This document shows positions 1 through 7,934 of a stretch of DNA of 64,000 nucleotides, in pieces. The notes beneath the pieces were generated by a model. The model ran no database searches, had not been told where the DNA came from, and saw only the letters and a program-made list of their open reading frames with translations. Where the stretch lies: positions 372,001-436,000 of the forward strand of contig JADIZZ010000003.1 of NCBI GenBank assembly GCA_016704535.1, given 5' to 3'. Source of the stretch: Betaproteobacteria bacterium (GTDB taxonomy: Bacteria; Pseudomonadota; Gammaproteobacteria; Burkholderiales; Burkholderiaceae_C). Numbering within the stretch: position 1 is the first letter of the stretch; every line of letters begins with the position of its first letter. The position numbers were made by a program, and so were the translations under genes.

Positions 1-490
1 GGCCAGCCAGTCCCACCATCTGCAGCAGTTCGGTCACCAGCTGGCGGCGGTGCATGGCGTCCACGCCGGTCAGGCCGTAGGCCACGTTCTGCGCCACGCT
101 CAGGTTCGGAAAGAGTGCGTAGGACTGGAACACGACACCGAAGCGCCGCAGTGCCGGCGGCTCGGCGGTGATGTCGCGCCCGCCCAGCCAGACGCTGCCG
201 CTGCTGGGGGTCTCGATGCCGCACAGGATGCGCAGCAGCGTGGTCTTGCCGCAGCCCGAAGGCCCCAGCAGCGCGACGAACTCACCCTGCTCGATGGCCA
301 GGTCGACGCCGTCGAGCACGGCCTGTTTGCCGAAGCGTTTGCCCACGCCGCGAATGCCCAGCCAGCCGGCCGACGGCGGGGTCGCGGGGGTCGGCTGCGG
401 CGTGACCACGGCGGTCGGCATGGCCGTTGCGGCATGCCCAGGCGGCGCCGGGGCGTTAGGCTCGAGGCCCAGCGTGTTCGGAGCGAGCAT
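1..490 (-). CDS. ABC transporter ATP-binding protein, probable 2-aminoethylphosphonate importer (partial)
   Basis: This is the N-terminal 163 residues of an ABC ATPase that runs off the left edge. After an unusually long Ala/Pro-rich leader (about residues 1-42) comes a standard nucleotide-binding domain: Walker A GPSGCGKTT at about residues 76-84 and a Q-loop (VVFQSYALFPN) around residue 122. The Walker B and signature motifs lie outside the window. The ATG at 490 is in frame with the domain. It lies just downstream of a phosphonate-type substrate-binding protein on the same strand, and a PhnZ-like oxygenase diverges nearby. From that context it should power import of 2-aminoethylphosphonate at the inner membrane. 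The sequence alone would also fit iron or spermidine/putrescine-type ATPases. Confidence 0.85.
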   Translation of the reverse strand, partial: MLAPNTLGLEPNAPAPPGHAATAMPTAVVTPQPTPATPPSAGWLGIRGVGKRFGKQAVLDGVDLAIEQGEFVALLGPSGCGKTTLLRILCGIETPSSGSVWLGGRDITAEPPALRRFGVVFQSYALFPNLSVAQNVAYGLTGVDAMHRRQLVTELLQMVGLAG

Positions 491-528
491 CGGCGAGAGG
501 GCGGGTAGCGGGGCGCCTCGCGGCGGCG

Positions 529-1558
529 TCAGCGCTTCTCGGCCTTGGCCTCGTAGCGCCGGCTCCACTCGGCCAGCACCCGTTCGCGGTTGTCGGCGGC
601 CCAGGTGAAGTCGTTTTTCGCCAGGCGTTTCTCGATGTCGGCCGGGACGAATTCCAGCGGCACGCCGACACCCGGCAGGGCGACGATGGCGAAGTTGGCG
701 GCATACAGCTGGTTGGCGGCGCGCGAGACGGCCCAATCGGCCAGCGCCTTCGCGGCGTCGGCCTTTTTTGTCGTCTTCAGGATGGCAGTGGCCTCCATGT
801 CCCAGCCCAGGCCTTCGCGCGGCAGCACTATGTCGATGGGCGCGCCGTCCTTCTTCGTCTTGTTGGCGCGGTACTCGAAGGACAGGCCGAGCGCGAACTC
901 GCCCGCGCCAGCCTGGCGGCAGGGTTTGCTGCCCGAATGCGTGTAGACGCCCATATTCTGGTGCAGCGCGTCCATGAAGGCCCAGCCCTTGTCCTCGCCC
1001 ATCATCTGCAGCCATGCGCTGACCATCAGGTAGCCCGTGCCCGACGACGCCGGGTGCGGCATCGTCAGCTGGCCCCTTGTAGGCGGGGTTGGTCAGGTCA
1101 GCCCAGGCGGCGGGCTTGGGCAGGCCCTTCTTGGCGGCCTCGACGGTGTTGAAGCAGATGGCCGACGACCACACGTCCATGCCCACCCAGGTGGGCTGGG
1201 CGCGCGGATCGCGCATCGTGGGCTTCACCTGCGCCAGGCCCTTGGGCGCATAGGCCATCAGCAGGCCTTCCTTGTCCAGCAGCATCAGCGAGGTGGCGGC
1301 CAGGCCCCACACCACGTCGGCCTGCGGGTTGGCCTTCTCGGCCAGCAGCTTGGCGGTGACGATGCCGGTGCTGTCGCGCACGAACTTCAGGTCGATGGTC
1401 GGGTGATCCCTTTCGAAGGCCGTCTCGTAGGCCTTTATCTGGTCGGCTTCCAGCGCGCTGTAGACCAGTAACTCGGTGCGGCCCTGGGCGCCGGCGACGA
1501 GGGGCAGGGCGGCCAGCAACGTCAGCGTGGCACGGCGTAGCAGTGAAGTGTTGGGCAT
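529..1558 (-). pseudogene. 2-aminoethylphosphonate ABC transporter substrate-binding protein, frameshifted
   Basis: Read in two frames, this is a complete periplasmic binding protein of about 342 residues. It starts at the ATG at 1558 with a signal peptide (MPNTSLLRRATLTLLAALPL, cleaved near AGAQ), then LLVYSALEADQIKAYETAF, and ends KRYEAKAEKR-like at 529. The family is the extracellular solute-binding protein of putative 2-aminoethylphosphonate transporters. The frame breaks at a C-run at 1073-1076 (GGGG on the coding strand). Removing one base restores LTNPAYKGQLTMPHPASSGT. The break is either a homopolymer sequencing error or a real inactivating insertion. The gene sits just upstream of the ABC ATPase and is divergent from the PhnZ-like gene with a 47 bp gap. 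Family recognition is strong, but the ligand is inferred from context. Confidence 0.8.
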
Positions 1559-1605
1559 CTCGGGGCTCCGTGGGGCGCGGGATCGCGCCTTGTCAACAAA
1601 CCGAC

Positions 1606-2199
1606 ATGCTGTGCGTGCAACGTGTCAAGGCTGTGAACATCGCCGCTGCCTCGCTGGCCGAAGTCCTTGCCCTGCTGCGCACGGCGGGCGGGCGTCGCTA
1701 CGACGGTGAGGCCGTCAGCCACCGCGAACACGCGCTGCAGTGCGCCACACTGGCACTGGACCAAGGCGAACCCGCCACGCTGGTATCCGCCTGCCTGCTG
1801 CACGACATCGGCCACCTGCTGGCCGACCCCGACGCACCGGCCACGCCCACGCTCGCCGGCGTCGACGATCGCCACGAGGTGCGAGGCCCGGCCTGGCTGG
1901 CGCCGCTGTTCCCGCCGGCAGTGCTGCTGCCGATACGCTGGCACGTCGACGCCAAGCGCTACCTGGCGGCCACGGAGGCGGGCTACCTGCAGGCTCTTTC
2001 GGCCGATTCGCAACGCAGCCTGGTGCTGCAGGGCGGGCCGATGGACAGTGCGGCCCAGGGCCGCTTCGTGGCACGCCCATATGCCGAAGAGGCCCTGCGC
2101 CTGCGCCGCCTGGACGAAGCCGCCAAACAGCCCGGCGTGCCCGTGCGCCCGCTGGAGGCACTGGCCGGCTTGCTGGAACGCTGCCTGCGAGGCGGTTGA
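1606..2199 (+). CDS. phnZ: PhnZ-like HD-domain oxygenase of phosphonate degradation
   Basis: A 197-residue HD-domain protein closely resembling PhnZ, the diiron oxygenase that cleaves the C-P bond of 2-amino-1-hydroxyethylphosphonate to glycine and phosphate. The lid and first ligand segment YDGEAVSHREHALQCA, the HD pair in LLHDIGHLL, a histidine in DDRHEVRG, the HVDAKRYL segment and the QGGPMD motif all match in order. The ATG at 1606 is preferred because longer in-frame starts would overlap the divergent binding-protein gene. A GTG at 1633 is an alternative. The partner hydroxylase PhnY is not in the window and could lie to the left with the rest of the transporter. Family assignment is firm; the exact substrate is inferred from the family and the neighbouring transporter. 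Confidence 0.85.
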   Translation: MLCVQRVKAVNIAAASLAEVLALLRTAGGRRYDGEAVSHREHALQCATLALDQGEPATLVSACLLHDIGHLLADPDAPATPTLAGVDDRHEVRGPAWLAPLFPPAVLLPIRWHVDAKRYLAATEAGYLQALSADSQRSLVLQGGPMDSAAQGRFVARPYAEEALRLRRLDEAAKQPGVPVRPLEALAGLLERCLRGG

Positions 2200-2395
2200 T
2201 CTCGCCTCTGCGCACCCGGATGCCCTGCTCCGGGCTGCGCGCGCCGAGAACCGCGGCGGCCGCTGCCAAGCGCAAGGCCGAGCATTCGCGGCGCTGTTGC
2301 CCAGCGGCAACGTCACAGCCTCGCCATCTGTGCTGTCCAAGATTGCAGGGCTTTCCCGCGCCACGCCGGCCGGGGCCAACCCTGAATGGAGCAGC

Positions 2396-3406
2396 ATGAA
2401 CAAGACCTCAATCACTCTCGCCGCGGTGTCCTTGCTGGCCACTGCCCTGCCCGCGACGGCGCAGTCCAGCGTCACCGTCTTCGGCGTCGTCGACCTGGCG
2501 GCGCGCTCTGTGAAGAACGACACGAACCAGAAGCAGCTGGCCGCCAGCGGCCTGAGCAGCAGCCGGCTCGGCTTCCGCGGCGTGGAAGACCTGGGCGGCG
2601 GCCTCAAGGCCGGCTTCTGGCTCGAAGGCGCGCTGACCGCCGACGACGGTAACGCCAGCGGCTTCAACTTCCAGCGCCGCTCCACCGTCAGCCTGATGGG
2701 CGGCTTCGGTGAGATTCGCCTGGGCCGCGACAAGGTGCCCACGCAGCTGAACTGGGACGCCTTCGACCCCTTCGACAACACCGGCATGGGCGCCAACACG
2801 CGCCTGAGCGTGGCCAGCGGTCTCGTGCCCACGGGAGGCAGCTACAACGTCTTCTCGCGTGCCAACAACATGATCTCCTACATCACGCCCAGCCTGGGCG
2901 GCGTGTTCGGCCAGGCATCGGTGGCTGCGGGAGAAGGTGCGCTGGGCAACAAGCACATGGGCTTGCGCGCTGGCTACAGCGGTGGCGCCCTGCTGGCGGC
3001 CGTTGGATACGGCAATACGGAGGTCACCGGGGCCATCGACGCCAAGGAGACCAACTTCGGCGTGTCCTATGACCTGAAGGGGTCATGAAGCTCATCCGGC
3101 TTCATGAGCAAGCTGATCGGGCGGGCCAGCCAGGACAACTGGCTGGTGGGTGCCACGGTACCCTTCGGCAGCTTCACGCTGCGCGCCAGCTATTCGGAGA
3201 TGGACGGCAAGGAGAACATCGCCGTGCGCGACGCCAAGATGCTGGCGCTGGGCGGTGTCTACACGTTGTCGCGCCGCACGGCGCTGTACGCCACCTACTC
3301 GAAGATCTCGAACACCAACACGAACTTCACCGTGGCCTCGGGTTCAACGCTCACGCGCGGCAACGATTCGACGGGTTACGACTTCGGCATCCGACACTCG
3401 TTCTGA
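2396..3406 (+). pseudogene. Gram-negative porin with in-frame stop
   Basis: An outer-membrane trimeric porin of the Burkholderiales type. It has a signal peptide (MNKTSITLAAVSLLATALPA, then TAQ), the N-terminal strand SSVTVFGVVDLAARSV, SSSRLGFRGVEDLGGGLKAGF, and a C-terminal strand ending YDFGIRHSF with terminal Phe. An in-frame TGA at 3086-3088 splits it after SYDLKGS. The same frame resumes after the stop with GFMSKLIGRASQDNWLVGATVPFG. In the +1 frame the local sequence reads VMKLI, so two compensating indels between about 3079 and 3097 would repair it. The protein would be about 336 residues, normal for the family. It may serve solute entry for the adjacent phosphonate genes, but that is only positional. 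The event is a mutation or an assembly error. Confidence 0.8.
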
Positions 3407-3414
3407 GCACGACC

Positions 3415-3440
3415 GGCCGCCAGGAGCGCGGCCTCTTCTT
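3415..3440 (+). terminator. Possible hairpin terminator after the porin
   Basis: GGCCGC at 3415-3420 pairs perfectly with GCGGCC at 3428-3433 across a 7-base loop, followed by the T-rich stretch TCTTCTT. It begins nine bases after the porin stop codon. The short stem and imperfect T-tract make this a modest prediction. Confidence 0.4.
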
Positions 3441-3533
3441 GCTGCGTGTGTGTTCCCCGCCTGCTGTCCGACGTTGAGTGAGCGATCGCCATGGCGAGCA
3501 CCGGCGCCAGCGGCTTCCTACTAGAGGAAAATC

Positions 3534-4212
3534 ATGAAGAAATTGAACAAAGTGGCGGTGCTCTTTGCATCTGCCGCACTTGCCGCCCCGATCGGTGTTT
3601 TCGCGCAAGCGGCTGCAAAATCGATTGATAACTGGCGTGCCACTGACGGCACCGTCTGGAAGAACGGCACCAACGAACTCTGCTGGCGTGATGCTGGCTG
3701 GACGCCTGCGACTGCCGACGACAGGTGCGACGGCGCCATCAAGCCGCCGCCGCCCCCGCCGCCGGCGTCTCGAGTAGCGCCGCCGCCCCCGCCTGCGGTG
3801 GCCCCGCCGCCTCCGCCCGCACCCCGGCCACCGCCGCCACCGGCAGCGCCCATCCAGGAGAAGGTAACCTTCGCCGCGGATGCGCTGTTCGACTTCGACA
3901 AGGCCGTGCTAAAGCCCGATGCACAAGCGAAGCTGACGGACCTGGTCGAGAAGACCAAGGGTGTTGCGCTCGAGGTCGTGATTGCAGTCGGTCACGCTGA
4001 CATGATCGGCAGCGACGGCTACAACCAGAAGCTATCGATCCGTCGCGCTGAAGCCGTCAAGGATTTCCTGACGAGCAAGGGTATCGAGAAGAACCGCGTA
4101 CACGGAAGCAGAGGGCGAGAAGAACCCGGTCGCTGACAACAAGACGGCCGCCGGCCGCGCGAAGAACCGTCGTGTGGAGGTGGAAGTAGTCGGCACGCGC
4201 GCCAAGCAATGA
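3534..4212 (+). pseudogene. OmpA-family outer membrane protein, frameshifted near C-terminus
   Basis: The protein starts MKKLNKVAVLFASAALAAPI (signal peptide), has a short N-terminal domain with paired cysteines (NELCWRDAG and DDRCDG), a Pro-rich linker at about residues 68-106, and an OmpA-type peptidoglycan-binding domain (DALFDFDKAVLKPDA, LSIRRAEAVKDFL). The start is supported by AGAGGAAA ahead of the ATG. At about 4098-4101 the frame breaks. The next frame continues as YTEAEGEKNPVADNKTAAGR and on to RVEVEVVGTRAKQ with a stop at 4210-4212, the expected C-terminus. One extra or two missing bases explain it. The repaired product of about 225 residues would anchor the outer membrane to peptidoglycan. 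Confidence 0.8.
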
Positions 4213-5392
4213 GCACAGGGGCTGCGATGGCGACCATCCTGACCAAGATGGAAATGCGCCGCAGGGCTCCCGACTAGGCTGTCCAGGCAATTTGGGCACA
4301 GCACGGCCATGGAATTGCAGTGCCATGCTGTACGGCAGGTGCGCGCACGGGCCGACGTGCGGGTGCCGTTCTACATCGGGCCCATCACTCGGGATCGGTC
4401 GCGCAGGCTCAGCTCTCCCTGCTCGCCGCTTGGCCCGCGGAAATGACCGTTGCGCTGCATAGACTCCGGATTGCCGCTCCAGTCGCGGTGACCCCCGCGC
4501 AGGAACATCCATGAATTTCGGAACAGCACTTGGCGACAAGCAGCCTGTTCACATGGCCGCTGCCGACTGTCGAATGCGCAGACATGCTGAGCTGGCTCGA
4601 CCGCCTCCCGTGGATCTGATTGCTGCCGTTGACGGCCTGGATGGCGATCGCGCCGATCAAGCCCGAGCCCCATCTGGTCGAGAAATTGCGCCTTCTCCTA
4701 CATGCCTCACTGGTACGCCCTCTGGACGTCTTCGACTTGGTCATGCATGCGGTGCCACTGTTGCTGGTGACGCTGAAGCTATGGAGGCAGTGGCCCGCAC
4801 GTCGGCAGCTGTACGCCCCAGGCAGACACTGTCCTCTCGACTCATTACACGAGTCGCCCATCATTTTCGGGGGGTTGCTGTACTCAGGCGGCTTGAAGTT
4901 GTTGCCCGCGAGCGCGTGCGGGTGAGTACAAGACTGCATTCGCAAGAGCTGGAGAATTTTCTCGATGACGGGCTGCTGTAGGCTCGCGAAGTCAATCTTC
5001 ACCTCGCCCTGAAGCTGCCGCTCGTGGACGACAACAAATGTTTAGGGTTGTCCGATACCTGCCCGTTGCACGCCACGGACGCGCGCATGCCATCGTCCTG
5101 AGGGCAGGTGTTGGACAGGCCCCAAGGGAGGAAACCGCGGGGCATGCCGCAGTGGTTTGAGCGACGCCTCGGAGCTATGGCGATTTGAGCTGGGCCGGTC
5201 GGACGCGCAGCCCGAAGTCGCCGTTCGACGGCCCACTGGAGGGGCTGCCGGTGACGTCCTCGCCGCCAGTGAGCGCTGTTCTCGGAACGGCGTGGGCGTG
5301 GTCGCAGTGCCTGCAGTGGTGATGGACGCAAGGCAGCCCAGCCGGCAGCCAAGTGCGCGGCTCCAGCATCGTTCGGCGAATGGGCGTGATGT
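4213..5392. other. Gene-poor stretch left of the IS91-type element
   Basis: No protein I recognise is encoded here on either strand. The open frames (for example minus 4409-5002 and plus 4511-4981) overlap one another, lack family motifs and look like chance frames. The only structure noted is the inverted repeat at 5049-5117. The stretch may hold the end of the IS91-type element and degraded flanking DNA. Confidence 0.4.
5049..5117. repeat. Imperfect inverted repeat
   Basis: TGTCCGATACCTGCCC at 5049-5064 is mirrored by GGGCAGGTGTTGGACA at 5102-5117, matching at 13 of 16 positions across a 37 bp spacer. It lies about 280 bp beyond the 3' end of the IS91-type transposase, where IS91 elements keep their origin end. 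It may be a subterminal hairpin of that element or an unrelated structure. Confidence 0.45.
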
Positions 5393-6598
5393 TCATCGCG
5401 TCTGCCCCGAAGGCGGTGCGCGGATCGCTGGACTATGACCGCGCGTGAAGGTCTGCAGGATGACCATCGCGCAGCCGCAGTGCCAGCATACGAACGTCGG
5501 CGGCGCGATCGTGAGGTCGCCCCCATCGGCCGGCATGGCGACGACGGCCGGTGCGTTCAAGAACTCGCGCGCCAGATTCAGGCTGGCCTTGCGGCTGCCA
5601 TTGGCCAGCAGCCCGTAGTGGCGGATCCGGTGGAAGCCGCCGGGCAGCACGTGCAGCAGGAAGCGCCGCATGAACTCGCCCGGCTCCAGCGTCATCGTCT
5701 TGTGCCGAGTGCGGCCCTTGCTGCCGTTCTTGACTCGGTAGTCCTTCCACTTGAACGTCACGCCGTGCTCGTCCAGCGCGATCAAGCGGCTGTTGGAGAT
5801 GGCCACCCGATGCGTGTAGCGCGACAGGTAGGCCAGCACGGCCTGCGGCCCGGCGAAGGGCCGCTTGGCATAGACCACCCACTCGCACTGGCGCAGTGGC
5901 GCGAGCCACGCCTTGAACGCCTTGGCATCGGCCAGCGTCGTGTGCTCGCCGTAGAACTGCAGCTTGCCGGCCTGATGCACCCGCAGCAGTTCTTCCAGGA
6001 AGCGCCGCCGGAACAGCCGCGAGAGCACCCGCACCGACAGGAAGAACCCCGGCCGGCAAGCGATCCAGCTCTTGCCATCGGGTGCCAGCCCGCCGCCGGG
6101 AACGATGCCGTGCACATGCGGGTGGTGCGTCAGCGCCGAGCCCCAGGTGTGCAGCACCAGCGTGGCGCCGATGCTGGCGCCCAGGTGCTTCGGATCGGCG
6201 GCGATCCGCATCAGCGTCTCGGCCGCCACGTCGAACAGCAGGCCGTAGACCACGGCCTTGTTCTGGTACGCGATGTCGGCAATCGGCGCCGGCAGCGTGA
6301 ACACCACGTGGTAATACTCGACCGGCAAGAGGTCGGCCTGGCGCGCATCGAGCCAGCGCTTGGCCGCGCCGCTCTGACACTTGGGACAATGCCGGTTGCG
6401 GCACGAGTTGTAGGACACCTGGTCAGTGCCACAGCCCTCGCAGCGCAACACGTGTCCACCCAGCGCCGCACTGCGGCACTGTTCGATGGCCGACATCACC
6501 TTGAGCTGGCCCAGGCTGAGGTGGCCGCGCTGGGCAGAACGCCAGGCGGACCCGAACTCACGGAAGATGTCGGCAACCTCCAGGGTTGCCCGCCCCAC
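5393..6598 (-). CDS. IS91-family rolling-circle transposase
   Basis: A 401-residue transposase. It has an N-terminal zinc-binding region (CEGCGTD, then CRNRHCPKCQ), an HUH motif in THHPHVHGIVPGGG, and a C-terminal catalytic tyrosine region (LSRYTHRVAISN). These are the hallmarks of single-strand rolling-circle transposases of the IS91/ISCR group. The start is a GTG at 6598, placed 9 bases after the stop of the upstream recombinase, so the two are probably cotranscribed. The length is normal and I see no disruption. A second CxxC near the C-terminus (CWHCGC) may also bind metal. Confidence 0.92.
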   Translation of the reverse strand: MGRATLEVADIFREFGSAWRSAQRGHLSLGQLKVMSAIEQCRSAALGGHVLRCEGCGTDQVSYNSCRNRHCPKCQSGAAKRWLDARQADLLPVEYYHVVFTLPAPIADIAYQNKAVVYGLLFDVAAETLMRIAADPKHLGASIGATLVLHTWGSALTHHPHVHGIVPGGGLAPDGKSWIACRPGFFLSVRVLSRLFRRRFLEELLRVHQAGKLQFYGEHTTLADAKAFKAWLAPLRQCEWVVYAKRPFAGPQAVLAYLSRYTHRVAISNSRLIALDEHGVTFKWKDYRVKNGSKGRTRHKTMTLEPGEFMRRFLLHVLPGGFHRIRHYGLLANGSRKASLNLAREFLNAPAVVAMPADGGDLTIAPPTFVCWHCGCAMVILQTFTRGHSPAIRAPPSGQTR

Positions 6599-6607
6599 GA
6601 CGGCGGA

Positions 6608-7483
6608 CTACGGGGTAGGCAAGACGTCCAGAGGGCTGACCACCTCGCGCAGCACGGCGGTGGCCACGTGGGTATAGATCGAAGTCGTCTCCAACTTCTT
6701 GTGGCCAAGTAACACCTGGATCACGCGAATGTCGACCTTCTGCTCCAGCAAGTGGGTGGCAAAGGCATGCCGTAGCGAATGCATCGTCACGCGCTTGTCG
6801 ATCCCGGCGGCATTGGCGCCGGCAAGGATGGCGCGGTTGAGTTGCCGGGCGGTCAATGGATCCATCGGATCGAGCCCGGGGAACAGCCATCCCTTGTGGA
6901 AGATCTTGCCCTGGGCATGCGCCACACGCCACCACGCACGAAGGCGCTCCAGCAGCAACGGCGAGAGCATGGCGTAGCGGTCCTTGGCGCCCTTGCCCTG
7001 CTCGACGCGCAGCGTCATGCGCTGGCTGTCGATGTCGCCGACCTTGAGCGCGATGACCTCGCCCGCGCGCAGACCTGCGCCGTAGGCCACCGTCAAGGCT
7101 GTCTGGTGCTTGAGGTTGGTGACGGCTCCGATCAGGCGAGCGACCTCCTCGCGGCTGAGCACCACCGGCAGCGTCTGCGGCACGCGCACCGAGCTCGTCT
7201 TGGCCATCAACTCCCCGCGACCCAGCGTAACGCTGAAGAAGAACTTCAATCCCGTGAGCGTTGCGTTGAGCGTGATCGGCGAGGTGCCCTGGTCGACCAG
7301 ATGCAACTGGAAGAGCCGAAGCTCCTCGGCCGTGGCGGTGTCAGGAGAACGTTCGAGAAACTCGGCAAGCCTGCGCACGGCACGCACGTAGCAGGTCTGC
7401 GTCTTGGGCTCGAGCTTGCGCAGGTGCATGTCCTCGAGCATGCGTTGACGCAGCGGCGTGATGCCAGGTGTCGATCGATTCAT
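6608..7483 (-). CDS. Tyrosine recombinase/integrase of the IS91-type element
   Basis: A 291-residue XerC-like recombinase. It has an N-terminal SAM-like domain (MLEDMHLRKLEPKTQTCYVR) and a C-terminal catalytic domain with YGAGLRAGEV (first Arg), HSLRHAFATHLL (HxxR), LGHKKLETTSIYTHV (His and catalytic Tyr). The ATG at 7483 is chosen because AGGAG lies 9 bases upstream on the coding strand. A longer in-frame start at 7741 would include the dispersed repeat described separately. It precedes the IS91 transposase with a 9-base gap and probably helps resolve or target the element, although its exact role is not established. Confidence 0.9.
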   Translation of the reverse strand: MNRSTPGITPLRQRMLEDMHLRKLEPKTQTCYVRAVRRLAEFLERSPDTATAEELRLFQLHLVDQGTSPITLNATLTGLKFFFSVTLGRGELMAKTSSVRVPQTLPVVLSREEVARLIGAVTNLKHQTALTVAYGAGLRAGEVIALKVGDIDSQRMTLRVEQGKGAKDRYAMLSPLLLERLRAWWRVAHAQGKIFHKGWLFPGLDPMDPLTARQLNRAILAGANAAGIDKRVTMHSLRHAFATHLLEQKVDIRVIQVLLGHKKLETTSIYTHVATAVLREVVSPLDVLPTP

Positions 7484-7934
7484 GATGCTGCTCCTGTTGC
7501 GAACGAGGCGGATTGCCTCGATCAGCAACATCGCAGAACCAGCAGCGCAACGAGCAGCGATAACGGCGCCGGAGCGCTTACCGCGATAGCGGTTTAGTCC
7601 TCTGGCCGGCTGCCGGAGGTCACGAGCGGCTGCTTCATGGAAGCGAAACACAAGAGACCAGCGCTGAGCATCGGACAACTTTGGAGCGAGCCGAAGGGCG
7701 GCTGTGGGTCGAGTGCACCCGGTCACGACGGGCTGCTTCAAGGCACCCCACTTTCAACGGCAGGTCTGCGGCGGTGACTCCGGCATGGCGTCGGTCTTGT
7801 CACGACCCTTTGTTGAACTTCGCCCAGTGGCCGCCAGCGGCAGCAATGTCGGGCGGAGCCGACGTTCGATCAGAGTTGCGCACCAGCGAAACCGTGGACC
7901 AGTCGTTGGTGCACTCCGTGCAATCATTGGCCGG
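7484..7934. other. Intergenic region with one copy of a dispersed repeat
   Basis: No gene is supported between the recombinase start and the GTG of the 7TM protein. The stretch holds one copy of the 67 bp dispersed repeat (7621-7687) and presumably the promoter of the recombinase. The open frame leading into the 7TM protein from 7704 lacks a convincing start signal. Confidence 0.45.
7621..7687. repeat. Dispersed intergenic repeat, copy 1
   Basis: A 67 bp stretch aligns without gaps to 10016-10082, with about 46 identical positions. The best conserved part is the core around GAAGCGAAACA and the end CTTTGGAGC. Both copies flank the 7TM sensor-like gene. Confidence 0.55.

Larger units (their letters stand above)
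5393..7483 (-). mobile_element. IS91-type element with accessory tyrosine recombinase (minimum extent)
   Basis: Two same-strand genes, a tyrosine recombinase then a Y1 HUH transposase, are separated by 9 bases and form one transposition unit. The outer ends of IS91-family elements are short and not obvious by eye, so the coordinates cover the genes only. The element probably extends some way on both sides. A two-gene arrangement with an integrase-like gene ahead of the transposase is known in part of the IS91 group. Confidence 0.6.

Noticed and set aside
3086..3088. Selenocysteine readthrough at the porin TGA
   Set aside because: Porins of this family have no Cys or Sec at this position, and the flanking bases show local frame disturbance. 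A mutation or sequencing error is simpler.
4409..5002. Minus-strand open frame left of the IS91-type element
   Set aside because: It overlaps a competing plus frame, has no family match or good start, and reads like chance sequence.
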